A stretch of DNA of 64,000 nucleotides from Aquilonibacter sp963820185 (GTDB lineage Bacteria; Vulcanimicrobiota; Vulcanimicrobiia; Vulcanimicrobiales; Vulcanimicrobiaceae). A program made the position numbers and the translations under genes. The notes below the pieces were generated by a model, which made no database searches, was not told where the DNA came from, and saw only the letters and a program-made list of their open reading frames with translations. Shown here piece by piece: positions 47,990 through 57,823 of this stretch (position 1 is its first letter; every line of letters starts with the position of its first letter). The DNA is taken from contig CAWFYV010000005.1 in the NCBI GenBank assembly GCA_963820185.1, positions 124,001-188,000 on the forward strand. Reading direction: 5' to 3'.

Positions 47990-48825
47990 GCGAGCGCGCA
48001 GTCCTCGTTACCGGCGCATCGAGCGGCATCGGCGCAGGTGCAGTCTCGGCGCTCGCTCAGCGTGGCTTTATCGTCTACGCCGGCGTTCGCCGCGACGCGG
48101 ATGCTGCGCGCGCAAAAGCCTCACATCCGAACGTGCGCCCGCTGCTGCTCGACGTCACGAACGCCGAGGCGATCGAATCCGCCGCGCGCGCGGTCCGTGC
48201 GGATTGCACGGCGCTCGTGGGGCTAGTCAACAATGCGGGCGTTGCCTTCGGCGGCCCACTCGAGACTTTGCCCCTCGAGGAACTGCGCATGCAACTCGAG
48301 GTCAACGTTGTCGGTGCGATCGCCGTCACACAGGCGTTTCTTCCGTTGCTGCGCGAGGCCGCTGGACGCATCGTATTCATCGGGTCGATTGCCGGCCGCA
48401 TCGCGATGCCGTACCTTGCACCCTATTGCGCATCAAAGTCTGCGCTGCGTGCGCTCAGCGATGCGCTGCGCCTCGAACTTGCGCCGTGGCAGATCGACGT
48501 GAGCCTCATCGAGCCGGGTTCGGTCGCGACACCAATTTGGAGCAAATGCCTCGCGATGCGCGATAAATTGCTGGCGCAACTTCCGCCATCCGCGCCGGAG
48601 TACTATCGCACGGCGATCGAAGCGGTGATGCGCGCCCTTGCGGGCGAAGAGCGCAGCGGCATGCCGGTCGCGCGCGTAGCGAATAGCGTGGTTCGCGCGC
48701 TGACCGCCCGCCGACCGAAGGCACAGTACATCGTGGGCGCGCCCGCGCGCGTGGGCGCGATGCTCGCGCTGCTGCCGTCGTCACTGCACGACCGCTTTTT
48801 GCGCGCGTCGATGCGCTTACCGTAG
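47986..48825 (+). CDS. Short-chain dehydrogenase/reductase
   Basis: 279 residues, GTG start at 47986 overlapping the acyltransferase stop (GTGA). SDR motifs: VTGASSGIGAGAVSALAQRG, NNAGVAFGGPLE and YCASKSALRALSDAL. The C-terminal region (YIVGAPARVGAMLALLPSSLHDRFL) resembles retinol-dehydrogenase-like SDRs acting on lipids. Last gene of the run; it is convergent with the phosphatase gene, 2 bases apart. The longer frame from 47707 is a shadow. Confidence 0.93.
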   Translation: MSERAVLVTGASSGIGAGAVSALAQRGFIVYAGVRRDADAARAKASHPNVRPLLLDVTNAEAIESAARAVRADCTALVGLVNNAGVAFGGPLETLPLEELRMQLEVNVVGAIAVTQAFLPLLREAAGRIVFIGSIAGRIAMPYLAPYCASKSALRALSDALRLELAPWQIDVSLIEPGSVATPIWSKCLAMRDKLLAQLPPSAPEYYRTAIEAVMRALAGEERSGMPVARVANSVVRALTARRPKAQYIVGAPARVGAMLALLPSSLHDRFLRASMRLP

Positions 48826-48827
48826 CC

Positions 48828-50090
48828 CTAGTTGCACTTCGTCCAGCTCGGATCGCCGAGCGGCGCGAGATCGACCGGCGCATCGCTCGCCTTCGTCCAA
48901 TCATGCAGCACGAAGCCGCGCAGCGCCAGGTCATGCGCGCGTGCAGCGAGATCGCCCAAGTCATACTCACCGACACTATCCATCTGTATACCGTTCTGAA
49001 CGGCCGAATTGCTGCGTAACTGCGCCATCGTTTCGTGAACGAAGTGTACGCTGACGCGGTATTGAGCCGTTGACCGCCGATAGAGCTCGAACACAAGCGC
49101 GCCACCTGGGGGCGCGTCGTTCACCTGCGTACCGAGAATCCCACCGAGCGCGCCGAGCTGCGTATCGTGACCCGAAAGCACCACGACGTTGTCGTGCGTG
49201 ATGTCGGGGATGCTCACGTCGGGATGCGGCATGCCAGCCTTGGCAAGCAGCGTTCCAACAATGTGCGCGAACACGTTGCCGCCCCTGACCGAGGCGTTGT
49301 AGGCGTTATATGCGTTGATCCGATACTCCGCCAATCGTAGTGGAAGCGTGCGTTCGAACGTCGTAGCATCGACCGGCGGTGCGCACTGCGCTTGCTCTAA
49401 GAACAACGACTCAACGTAGCTCTCGCCCACGTCAAGCGGCCCACGCAACGCCGCCAACGCGCCCGGCTTCCCCCCGATGAAGCTCGTTCCACCATCCGCG
49501 CGCGGACAGGTGCCGCTGCACTGCGCATCGAGCAGGGATTGGAGCGCCGTAAATGCTGCGGCGTTTTCCGAAACGATCCCCGATGGCGGCTTTGGTGCCA
49601 CAGCCGTGACCGACGCGATCGATGCAGCCGTATCGACTTTCCTAGCTGGAATGAGCCAATCCGCGCCATCGAACAGCGGATCGTTCACCTTCGGCCCGAT
49701 CTCCGCATCATGATACAGCGGCAGCGCTGTTGCCGAACCACACGCTCCCTCGATCAGCGCACGGCCTGTTTCAAGCGTGCGTTGATCGACATCGGCGTAC
49801 ACGTACATTCCGCGTGACGCGCAATCGACCGGCAGTCCGATCGACGCGAAATAGTCCCGGTAATAGTTTCCGAGAAACGTGATGAGCTTGTAGCCGTGCG
49901 CCGTCAAAAAGCCCGGCGCTACAGGCGACCAATCACGCCACGTGTACGACGGTGGCGGCTTGGTAAAACTGCGCACCCCATGGCGCGTCATGACGACCGC
50001 AAAAATAGCGGTCCCTTGCTCGGTCTGCGCGGGCAGCGTCGAGCTCGCGCACGCAAAGAGCAACACACATGCAAGCAACGTCCGCATCAC
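48828..50090 (-). CDS. Histidine acid phosphatase (phytase/glucose-1-phosphatase type)
   Basis: 420 residues with a signal peptide (LLACVLLFACASSTLPA). Catalytic RHGVRSF (the RHGxRxP-type motif with Phe in place of Pro) and the proton-donor pair in VVLSGHDTQLGAL. Several Cys pairs are expected disulfides. Periplasmic or secreted enzyme releasing phosphate from organic esters. It fits with the phospholipase C-like gene and pstSCA a few kb away as a phosphate-scavenging block. Confidence 0.92.
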   Translation of the reverse strand: MMRTLLACVLLFACASSTLPAQTEQGTAIFAVVMTRHGVRSFTKPPPSYTWRDWSPVAPGFLTAHGYKLITFLGNYYRDYFASIGLPVDCASRGMYVYADVDQRTLETGRALIEGACGSATALPLYHDAEIGPKVNDPLFDGADWLIPARKVDTAASIASVTAVAPKPPSGIVSENAAAFTALQSLLDAQCSGTCPRADGGTSFIGGKPGALAALRGPLDVGESYVESLFLEQAQCAPPVDATTFERTLPLRLAEYRINAYNAYNASVRGGNVFAHIVGTLLAKAGMPHPDVSIPDITHDNVVVLSGHDTQLGALGGILGTQVNDAPPGGALVFELYRRSTAQYRVSVHFVHETMAQLRSNSAVQNGIQMDSVGEYDLGDLAARAHDLALRGFVLHDWTKASDAPVDLAPLGDPSWTKCN

Positions 50091-50095
50091 GTGGC

Positions 50096-51175
50096 TTAGC
50101 CGGCAGCAACCTCGATGGTGTACACGAACGTCGGCGCGTCGAGGCTGTCTAACCGCTGCCCGTTCACTTCCGCTTGCGGATACATCAAGAACGGCACCGG
50201 TTTGCCGCTCGAACCGGGCAAGGCAATGTCGGCGGCGTCATTGTACGCCATGTAGTTGCCTTCCCACGCACCAAAGAGCGTCTTACGCGCATCGACGACT
50301 TTGGCATCGTCAGCCGGGAGATTGCCGGGCGGCTCTTCGAGAATCACTTTGCGCACGTCGGCCGGATCCATCGGCACCCATCCGTAGTCGGCGAGATAGA
50401 CTTCCGCGCGACAGTGCTGGGCTTTGGTAATCGTAGTCGAATTTGCGCCGAGACTCTTGTAGCCAAAACGCGACGGTGCAACGCGAATGCCGTAGATATC
50501 TCGTGCCGGGATCCCGCTCGCGCGCGAAAGTCCGGCTGCAAGACCGTTGAGGTCGGCACACTTGCCGCCGAGATCCCCCGTTTGCAAAAGGAAGCTGATG
50601 TCACCCAACCCGCACCCACGCGTCGTCGGCTTGCGATACGTGTTCTCAATGATCCACGCGTAAATACGATGCGCTTTTTCGAGGTCGGTCGAAGCACCGG
50701 CCGTGATCTTGTCGGCAGTTTGTTTGACGATGCCGTCGGTCGGAATGTTCGTCGAGGGCGCGAGATAGCGAGCGCGATCGCTTGGCGAAAGGGGCGCCGG
50801 CCGGCCGGGTCGCGCAAGGTCGACACTGAGGTCGCGCGTACGAACGCTGTTTTGAAGAACGAGCGTGCGCGGAGCGCCCTTCGTCGAGTTCGCGGGCCAC
50901 ACGGCGTGAACGAAGTCCGCCGCGCCGTTTTTAGCAGATACAACCTGCGTGGTTGCGGCATTGCCGTCGTGCACCATCGATGGGCTTGCAATGATCCAAC
51001 TTGCCTCGCTGAAGTTCGGGACCGGGATCCAGGCCTGGGTCGGCGCATCGCCCGTAAACGTGCACGTCGTTGTCACGGTGTACGTTCGCCACGGTCCGGG
51101 CGACGGCGCGAACGGATCGGTTGCGGCAATGAGTGTCACCGCACCGCTCGTTGCTAGAAACTCGCGTCTCTTCAT
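50096..51175 (-). CDS. Exported transglutaminase-like protein (Tat signal)
   Basis: 359 residues from MKRREFLATSGAVTLIA, a twin-arginine type signal (RREFL). The papain-like triad is visible: Cys in GGKCADLNGL, His in AQHCRAEVYL and Asp in GWVPMDPADVRK. The N-terminal ~130 residues form a beta domain. Members act as peptidases, cross-linkers or peptide-bond-forming enzymes; the substrate is unknown. Tat export suggests it is folded before crossing. Lies 6 bases upstream of the phosphatase gene on the same strand. Confidence 0.88.
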   Translation of the reverse strand: MKRREFLATSGAVTLIAATDPFAPSPGPWRTYTVTTTCTFTGDAPTQAWIPVPNFSEASWIIASPSMVHDGNAATTQVVSAKNGAADFVHAVWPANSTKGAPRTLVLQNSVRTRDLSVDLARPGRPAPLSPSDRARYLAPSTNIPTDGIVKQTADKITAGASTDLEKAHRIYAWIIENTYRKPTTRGCGLGDISFLLQTGDLGGKCADLNGLAAGLSRASGIPARDIYGIRVAPSRFGYKSLGANSTTITKAQHCRAEVYLADYGWVPMDPADVRKVILEEPPGNLPADDAKVVDARKTLFGAWEGNYMAYNDAADIALPGSSGKPVPFLMYPQAEVNGQRLDSLDAPTFVYTIEVAAG

Positions 51176-51253
51176 CTTTGTTAATCTCCAGCATGGCATG
51201 TACGTTGTTGCTGCGAAGGTCGCTTCACACTGCTTTCGCCGGGAGGGTCGTTC

Positions 51254-52951
51254 GTGAAACGCTTCTTCGTCGCATGCTGCGCCGTACTTTCACTCTTAGC
51301 GTCATCTGTGCCGGCCCCCGCACAGCAGCTACCCGCTGCTCCGCAGATCGATCCCGCGCTGCTGGCGCTCGTGCGTTCTAAAATCAAGCACGTCTTTGTC
51401 ATCTACCAAGAAAACCGCTCCTACGACTCCTACTTCGGCTCGTTTCCCGGGTCCGAGAATCTAGCGACGACCTTCGCGCAGACGCAGGGCTTTCGCCAAT
51501 ACGACCCGCTGGGCAACCAGTGGGTTACGCCCTTTCGCATCATCACCGCCGACACCGCTGACGCCGACCACTCGCGGCCCTCGTTGATCACGAAGAGCGA
51601 CGGCGGCCGCATGGATCTGTTCGTCCCGACCGAGGAGTTCGGGCTCCTGGCGCGCGGCTACTCGCGAGGCGACGCGCAACGCGTGGGGCTGCTCACGATG
51701 GCGTTCGAGGACTGCGACACGATTCCATATTTGTGGATGTATGCACACAACTTTACGCTTTTCGATCACTTCTTCCAAGCGATGTACGGCCCGTCGACGC
51801 CCGGCAATATCGATTTGATCGCTGCGCAGACCGGGCAGACACAGTGGGCGCGCCACGCCGACGAACAGATCGCCGCTAACTCCGTCGGTCCCGGCGTCCC
51901 GGTCGTCAACGATACCGCGCCGAGCTTCGGCCCCTATGGCAATGGATCGAACCCGGTTCCCGGCACCGCGCAATACGATCTGGGCTTCGCGACCGTGATG
52001 CTCACGATGTCCGGCAAGGAGGCGAGTAACGCCAAGAAAGACGACGACGACATCAAGGAAGACGTCGGCGATCTCGTGCAGCAGGGGCACGCCGCGATTC
52101 CGTGGGGCTGGTATCAAGAAGGTTTTGCGTTCAAGAAAGGTTCGAGCACCAACTTCGCCTACGTCACGCACCACAACGCCGTGCAATACTTCGGTTACTT
52201 GCGCAACAACCCGTACTACTGGAACGGCGTCCACGACGTCAAAGAATTGATCCCGCGCATCGAGAACGGTACGCTCGGTGACGACGGCGTCGTCTTCGTC
52301 AAGGGCGGCTACATCAATCCGTTCGGCTTCAAACCAGCCGACGCCAATCCGTACGTGCAAACGAACTTCATGGGCGACGACGACCACCCCGGCTACGCCG
52401 ATTCGCAGATCTCCGAGGCGTTCGTTGCCGAGTTCGTCAATGCCGTCGCCAAGAGCAAATACTGGAACGACTCGTTGATCCTCATCACCTGGGACGATTC
52501 CGAAGGCTTCTACGATCACGCGCCCCCGCCGAACTTCGAACGCTGCCCCGACGGCCATCCCTGCGGCGACGGCCCGCGCGTGCCGGCGATCGTCATCTCA
52601 CCTTATGCGCGCGATCGTGCGATCGACCACGATCTCTCCGACCACACGTCGTTTGCGAAGATGATCAGCAAGATCTTCGATACGAAGCCGCTTGCGACGC
52701 TGCCCGACGAAGCACCGTATATGCCCGAAGGTCCGCGCGACACGAATCCCGCGCTCTCCGATCTGCTCTCCGCGCTCGATCCCGAACGGCTCTCCGGCAC
52801 GAAGCAGCCGATCCCGGCGAGTGCCGCAATCATCGACAACATCGGCGTCCCGCCGAACATGTCGTGCGCAACCCTCGGCATCAAACCCGACGTGATTCCC
52901 GGCGCAGACAAACCACCCGCCGGCTTCGCTCCACTCACAATGGAGCACTGA
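51254..52951 (+). CDS. Exported phosphoesterase, phospholipase C/AcpA family
   Basis: 565 residues; signal peptide (FFVACCAVLSLLASSVPAPA). Phosphoesterase-family (PF04185) features: KIKHVFVIYQENRSYDSYFGSFPG with the metal-binding Glu-Asn and nucleophile region, MYGPSTPGNIDLIAAQTGQ, ITWDDSEGFYDHAPPP and RVPAIVISPYARD. Releases phosphate from phospholipids or other esters outside the cytoplasm. Divergent from the transglutaminase-like gene and convergent with pstA. Confidence 0.92.
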   Translation: MKRFFVACCAVLSLLASSVPAPAQQLPAAPQIDPALLALVRSKIKHVFVIYQENRSYDSYFGSFPGSENLATTFAQTQGFRQYDPLGNQWVTPFRIITADTADADHSRPSLITKSDGGRMDLFVPTEEFGLLARGYSRGDAQRVGLLTMAFEDCDTIPYLWMYAHNFTLFDHFFQAMYGPSTPGNIDLIAAQTGQTQWARHADEQIAANSVGPGVPVVNDTAPSFGPYGNGSNPVPGTAQYDLGFATVMLTMSGKEASNAKKDDDDIKEDVGDLVQQGHAAIPWGWYQEGFAFKKGSSTNFAYVTHHNAVQYFGYLRNNPYYWNGVHDVKELIPRIENGTLGDDGVVFVKGGYINPFGFKPADANPYVQTNFMGDDDHPGYADSQISEAFVAEFVNAVAKSKYWNDSLILITWDDSEGFYDHAPPPNFERCPDGHPCGDGPRVPAIVISPYARDRAIDHDLSDHTSFAKMISKIFDTKPLATLPDEAPYMPEGPRDTNPALSDLLSALDPERLSGTKQPIPASAAIIDNIGVPPNMSCATLGIKPDVIPGADKPPAGFAPLTMEH

Positions 52952-52964
52952 CGCGACGCGCGAC

Positions 52965-53828
52965 CTACTGCTGTCTGTTGCCGCCCAGTTTGTATTCCAC
53001 GAAGCTGCGCGCGAGCAGGTTCGTTAGGAAGACGAAGATCATCAGCAACGCCGCGGCAGCGTATGCGAGTTGATGTGATTCTTCAAACGGCTGGCTGATG
53101 TACGTCCACACGACGTAGGTCAGATAGCCGACCGGCGAGTGCGTCGGCGCGAGCGTCGGCATGTAGTTCGACCAGCCTGCGGTGTAGATCAGCGGCGCGG
53201 TTTCGCCCAGACCGATGCCGGTAGCAACGAGCACGCCGGTAAGAATACCGGGCAACGCGTATGGGAAGTTGATCGACGCAACGACCATCGCCGGACGCGC
53301 GCCGAGGGCAACCGCCCCTTCTTTGAGCGCACGCGGCACGTTGGTGAGCGAAACGTCGGCTGCGCGCACAACGTACGGCAACATGAAGATCGCAAGCGCC
53401 AGCGAGCCCGCGATTAGCGAGAAGCCCCACCCTGCGAGTTCAACCAGCGCGACATAGAGAAAGTAGCCGACGACGATCGACGGAATGCCCGCGAGCACAT
53501 CGACCATGAAGCGAATGACCTTCTTGGCCCACGGCGGCGCAAATTCTACGGTCCAAACTGCGGTCCCAAGCCCGACGACGACAACCAGTACGAGCCCCAC
53601 GAGTACGAGCATGAACGTACCGACGATCGCGTTCGAGAGACCCCCCGCAATGCCGTGCGTGGGGGTAAAGAAAAGCTCCGGTTTAAGTGCCGGCACTCCG
53701 CGCGCAATAACAAAGGCGAAAATCGCGAACAGAATGCCGATCACTGCTACGAGGCACGCGACCGAAAGGGCCCACCACGTACGCGATGCCCAAGTCTTCG
53801 GTGAAGTGCCGGCCAGTGCGGTTGCCAT
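52965..53828 (-). CDS. pstA: Phosphate ABC transporter permease PstA
   Basis: 287 residues with six predicted membrane segments. The inner-loop signature for ATPase docking is ALPGILTGVLVATGIGLGETAPLIYTAG; FMLPYVVRAADVSLTNVPRALKEGAVALGARPAM is also PstA-like. Last gene of pstSCA; pstB, normally next, is absent: convergent phosphoesterase follows at once. Confidence 0.95.
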   Translation of the reverse strand: MATALAGTSPKTWASRTWWALSVACLVAVIGILFAIFAFVIARGVPALKPELFFTPTHGIAGGLSNAIVGTFMLVLVGLVLVVVVGLGTAVWTVEFAPPWAKKVIRFMVDVLAGIPSIVVGYFLYVALVELAGWGFSLIAGSLALAIFMLPYVVRAADVSLTNVPRALKEGAVALGARPAMVVASINFPYALPGILTGVLVATGIGLGETAPLIYTAGWSNYMPTLAPTHSPVGYLTYVVWTYISQPFEESHQLAYAAAALLMIFVFLTNLLARSFVEYKLGGNRQQ

Positions 53829-54869
53829 CTATGCGTGCTGGCCTTCCTTGCGATCGGCGTCGCGCATGATCCCGCGCGCGACGATGTTCACGAGCAGCGT
53901 GATAATAAACAACACGCAGGCGAGTTCGGCCAGCGAACGTTGCGCCATGCCGGTCGAGTCGGTCAAAGCCGATTCGAGTTGTGAGACGATCACCGCGGCA
54001 ATCGTATTTACCGGCGAGAAAAGGTTTTGGGGGAACGTGTTAATCGCTGCGCCGCAAACCATCAGCACCGCCATCGTCTCGCCAAGCGCCCGGCCAAAGG
54101 AGAGCAGAATCGAGGCCACGATGCCGCTGCGCACGCTCGGAAGGACGGCCCACGTCATCGCTTGCCAACTCGTACTTCCGAGCGCCATGCTCGCCTCGAA
54201 AAGCGAGTTCGATTGCGCGAGAATAACGTCGCGCGTCGTCGCGACCATGATCGGAATCACCATCAGCGAGAGGATGAACACCGACGCTGCGAGGCCGTTG
54301 CCGCTTCCGGCAGCGCCGCCGAGGAACGGGATAAACCCCAGATGCGATGTCACCCACGGCGCAAACGCTTGACCGATCCACGGAACCAGTACGACGAGAC
54401 CCCACAGCCCGTACACAACCGACGGCACGCCGGCCATCAGTTCAACCAAGGCATTGGCAAGCGGACGGATTTGACGCGGTACGCGATAGACCAAGGAGAG
54501 TGCGACCATCATCGAAAGCGGCACTGCGACGACCATAGTTAGCACGGCCGTAATTACCGAGCCAAAAATGAAGACGAGCGCGCCGAACGACGCGCCCGGC
54601 GGTCCCGTAAAGCCGTTTCGCGTGACGACTCCACTACCGTATTGGTTGCCGATGTTCCAAATCGGGCTGCTCAAAAAAGCGAGGCCGTTAAAGCGGATCG
54701 CCGGATATGCATAGGCGACCAAAAAGAACAGCATCAAAAAGATGATCAAGAAGCTGACCAATGCGGCAGCTCCCGTGATCACGCGTAAGAATGCTTGCGC
54801 GCCCGTACGCTGGAGGGTGGCGGGGGACACCGCGCGAGCGGTATCCCCTGCGTGAACGATGGCAGCCAT
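53829..54869 (-). CDS. pstC: Phosphate ABC transporter permease PstC
   Basis: 346 residues, six membrane segments plus an N-terminal cytoplasmic extension. ATPase-docking loop SFGRALGETMAVLMVCGA, and NSLFEASMALGSTSWQAMTWAVLPS before it. The stop is followed immediately by the PstA start. Pairs with PstA in the membrane for high-affinity phosphate uptake. Confidence 0.96.
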   Translation of the reverse strand: MAAIVHAGDTARAVSPATLQRTGAQAFLRVITGAAALVSFLIIFLMLFFLVAYAYPAIRFNGLAFLSSPIWNIGNQYGSGVVTRNGFTGPPGASFGALVFIFGSVITAVLTMVVAVPLSMMVALSLVYRVPRQIRPLANALVELMAGVPSVVYGLWGLVVLVPWIGQAFAPWVTSHLGFIPFLGGAAGSGNGLAASVFILSLMVIPIMVATTRDVILAQSNSLFEASMALGSTSWQAMTWAVLPSVRSGIVASILLSFGRALGETMAVLMVCGAAINTFPQNLFSPVNTIAAVIVSQLESALTDSTGMAQRSLAELACVLFIITLLVNIVARGIMRDADRKEGQHA

Positions 54870-54876
54870 AGGGTTC

Positions 54877-55926
54877 CTATTGGATCTTTGCGACTTGTGC
54901 TCGGCTCATCTTCTGCACCGAGCCGGGCAGCGGAAGGAAGTGCACCGAGCCCAGGAACTTGCTCGATTGACCGTCGCTCAGCGCCCAATCCAGGAACTTC
55001 TTCAGCTCCGCAGCTTTCGCCGGATCACTTTGCTTCGGATTCACGATCGCATATTCGTAGTTGATGATCGGATACGAGTTCTCACCCGCGCCGTAGATCA
55101 ACGAGATGCGCTCGTCGGCCGGCGTCGATTTATCGGTCGCCGTTGCTGCCGCTGCAATGTTCTCTTCGGTCGGCAGCACGAACTTGCCGGCCTGATTCTG
55201 CAGGGCGGCGTACCCGAGACCGGCCTTGTTGGTTTGATTGAGGAAGCTCACACCGATGTACGCGATGGAATACGCCGTGTTTTGGCAGGTCTGCACCATG
55301 CCCGGGTTACCGTTTGCACCGACGCTGCTCGCAACCGCCGGCCAACTCACGGTCGTGCCGTATCCCGGGCCGCTCGACCACGAGGGCGTCGACTTCGAGA
55401 GGTACTGCGTGAAAATGAACGTGTCGCCTGACCCGTCGGAGCGACGAACCGGCACGATCAATTTGTGCGGAAGCTTTCCTGCGTACTGCTTGTTTATCGC
55501 CTTGATCTTCGCGTCGTCCCAGTTCTGAATCTCGCCTGAATAGATAGCGGCGAGCACGGGACCGGAAAGATTGAGATGCACGTCGTTCAAGCCTGGAAGA
55601 TTGTAGTTGATTTGCTGGGCAGAAATCGCGAGTGGGATGTTGAGCATCGGAGTGCCCGCCATCTGTCCCTCGGACATGTACGCATCAGACGCTCCGATTT
55701 GCGCAACGCCGGCCATTGCTTGCGAAATGCCGGTGCCCGAACCGGTGCTGGCCGTGGTGATCTGCACGTCGGAGTGGGCCTGGGTATAGGAGGCGACCCA
55801 CAGATTCATCAGCGGGAAGAGCAGTGATGAACCCGTCTCCAGCAAGTTCGTCGCTGCGAGCGCGCGGCCGCCCGCGGACACGAGCAATAGCGCCGCAAGT
55901 GTCAGCGCCAAGGTCTTACGCATCAA
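54877..55926 (-). CDS. pstS: Phosphate-binding protein PstS
   Basis: 349 residues with a signal peptide (TLALTLAALLLVSAGGRALAA). Phosphate-binding motifs: TGSGTGISQAMAGVAQIGASD, and VRRSDGSGDTFIFTQYLSK. First gene of the operon with a GAGGAG RBS; the 166-base gap to thrS should hold the Pho-controlled promoter, but I cannot identify a Pho box. Confidence 0.96.
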   Translation of the reverse strand: MMRKTLALTLAALLLVSAGGRALAATNLLETGSSLLFPLMNLWVASYTQAHSDVQITTASTGSGTGISQAMAGVAQIGASDAYMSEGQMAGTPMLNIPLAISAQQINYNLPGLNDVHLNLSGPVLAAIYSGEIQNWDDAKIKAINKQYAGKLPHKLIVPVRRSDGSGDTFIFTQYLSKSTPSWSSGPGYGTTVSWPAVASSVGANGNPGMVQTCQNTAYSIAYIGVSFLNQTNKAGLGYAALQNQAGKFVLPTEENIAAAATATDKSTPADERISLIYGAGENSYPIINYEYAIVNPKQSDPAKAAELKKFLDWALSDGQSSKFLGSVHFLPLPGSVQKMSRAQVAKIQ

Positions 55927-56092
55927 GAAAAACTCCTCGAAAGCACGTGGGAGAAGTCAAGCAGGATCAAGCCGCTCTGACACTTGGTATGGTGCGGCGT
56001 GCAAACTAAAGTGCGCTTAAAGGCGCCTTATCGGGTCCTTAAGCTTCCCGGCTCGGGGAGCACCGGGGGAACTTGCCGAAACGGCCCCAGTC

Positions 56093-57823
56093 ATGTCCGA
56101 ACCCCATTCCAACGGCACGCCGCTGCCCGCGCTTCGACACACCGCGGCGCACGTGCTCGCCTACGCCGTCCAGGAGCTCTTCCCCGAGGCCAAACCAACC
56201 ATCGGCCCGGCGATCGAGAACGGCTTCTATTACGACTTTGATCGCAGCGAGCCGTTCACGCCCGACGATCTCGCGAAACTCGAAGCGCGCATGCAGGCGA
56301 TTGTCGATGCGGATTACGAGATGACCGGCCAAACGGTCACGCGCGACGAAGCGATCGCGCGTTTCGCCGGCAACCCGTATAAGGAAGAGCTCGCGCGTGA
56401 CATTCCCGAGGGCGAGCCGATCACGCTCTACACGATCGGCAACTTCACCGATCTGTGCCGTGGCGGCCACGCCCACCGGACCGGCGAGATCGGCGCCGTC
56501 AAATTGACCAGCGTCGCCGGCGCATATTGGCGCGGCGACGAGCATAACCCGATGCTGCAGCGCATCTACGGCACGGCGTGGCACAGCACGGCCGAGCTCG
56601 ACGCGTACCTCACGCAGATCGAAGAGGCGCAAAAGCGCGACCATCGCAAGCTCGGCGTTGAGCTCGATCTCTTTTCTATAGAGGAAGACGCGGGCGGCGG
56701 TTTGGTCTTCTGGCACCCCAAGGGAGCGATCGTCCGCGGAATCATCGAGGAGTTCATCCGCACCGGTCTGCGCGAACGCGGCTATCTGCCGGTCGTCACG
56801 CCGCACATCGTCAGCGAGAAGCTCTACGAGATCTCCGGGCATCTCGAAAACTACGCGCACGGCATGTTCGGCGCGCTCGAGGTCGAGGACCAACGCTTCC
56901 GCCTCAAGCCGATGAACTGCCCAGGCCACATTCTGATCTATCGCGGGCAACCGCATAGCTATCGCGAACTGCCGATCCGCTACTCGGAATTCGGTACCGT
57001 ATACCGCTTCGAACGGTCCGGCGTCTTGCACGGGCTCACGCGCGTGCGCGGCTTCACGCAAGATGACGCACATCTCTTCTGCACGCCCGAGCAACTGCAG
57101 GGTGAATTCGAGCAGACGCTCGACGAAGCGCTGCGCTTGATGAAGGCATTCGGTTTTTCGGACTTCGAGTATTTTCTCTCGACGCGCGAAGAAGCAGTGC
57201 GTGAAGATACCGATGCGCTCGCCGAGGAGGCGATTCGCCGCGCGCTCGAGCGCTACGAGTTACCGTACCAAGTCGACGAAGGCGGCGGCGCGTTCTACGG
57301 GCCGAAACTCGACATCAACGTGCGCGACGCGATCGGTCGCAAGTGGCAGCTCGGCACCGTACAAGTCGATTTCGTGTTGCCCAAACGTTTCGAACTGAAG
57401 TATCGCGGCAGCGACGGCTTCGATCATCAACCGGTAATGATCCATCGTGCGCTTGCCGGCTCGCTCGAACGCTTCTTCGGTATTCTCATCGAGCACTTCG
57501 GCGGCGCCTTCCCCGCCTGGCTTGCACCCGTGCAAGCCGTGATCGCGCCGATTTCTGAGAATCAGATTGGATACGCGCGCGAGGTTGCGGCGCGCCTCGA
57601 GGGAATGGGATTCCGTATCACGATCGACGAGAGCAACGAGAAGCTCGGCTACAAGATTCGTCACTGGAAAACGCAGAAAGTTCCCTACATTCTCGTGGTG
57701 GGCAAGCAAGAAGCTGCCGATAACACAGTTAACGTCAACGAACGCGGCGTCGAGGAGAAACGCACGATCTCGATAAGCGAATTCGCCGAAGAGTTGAAAC
57801 GAAAGGTCGACGCGCGCGCATGA
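56093..57823 (+). CDS. thrS: Threonyl-tRNA synthetase lacking the TGS domain
   Basis: 576 residues. It starts directly with the editing domain: H16-x3-H20 (RHTAAHVLAYAV) and CRGGHAHRTGEIG, then the class II core with motif 1 region, motif 2 (YRFERSGVLHGLTRVRGFTQDDAHLF), motif 3 (HRALAGSLERFFGILIEHF) and the anticodon-binding domain to the end. The ~60-residue TGS domain of E. coli ThrRS is missing; the in-frame upstream DNA has a stop 24-30 codons before and no TGS-like sequence. Overlaps the following lipoprotein gene by 4 bases. Confidence 0.95.
   Translation: MSEPHSNGTPLPALRHTAAHVLAYAVQELFPEAKPTIGPAIENGFYYDFDRSEPFTPDDLAKLEARMQAIVDADYEMTGQTVTRDEAIARFAGNPYKEELARDIPEGEPITLYTIGNFTDLCRGGHAHRTGEIGAVKLTSVAGAYWRGDEHNPMLQRIYGTAWHSTAELDAYLTQIEEAQKRDHRKLGVELDLFSIEEDAGGGLVFWHPKGAIVRGIIEEFIRTGLRERGYLPVVTPHIVSEKLYEISGHLENYAHGMFGALEVEDQRFRLKPMNCPGHILIYRGQPHSYRELPIRYSEFGTVYRFERSGVLHGLTRVRGFTQDDAHLFCTPEQLQGEFEQTLDEALRLMKAFGFSDFEYFLSTREEAVREDTDALAEEAIRRALERYELPYQVDEGGGAFYGPKLDINVRDAIGRKWQLGTVQVDFVLPKRFELKYRGSDGFDHQPVMIHRALAGSLERFFGILIEHFGGAFPAWLAPVQAVIAPISENQIGYAREVAARLEGMGFRITIDESNEKLGYKIRHWKTQKVPYILVVGKQEAADNTVNVNERGVEEKRTISISEFAEELKRKVDARA

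Noticed and set aside
55927..56092. Pho box or T-box between pstS and thrS
   Set aside because: No CTGTCAT-type repeats and no T-box specifier or antiterminator sequence could be seen.
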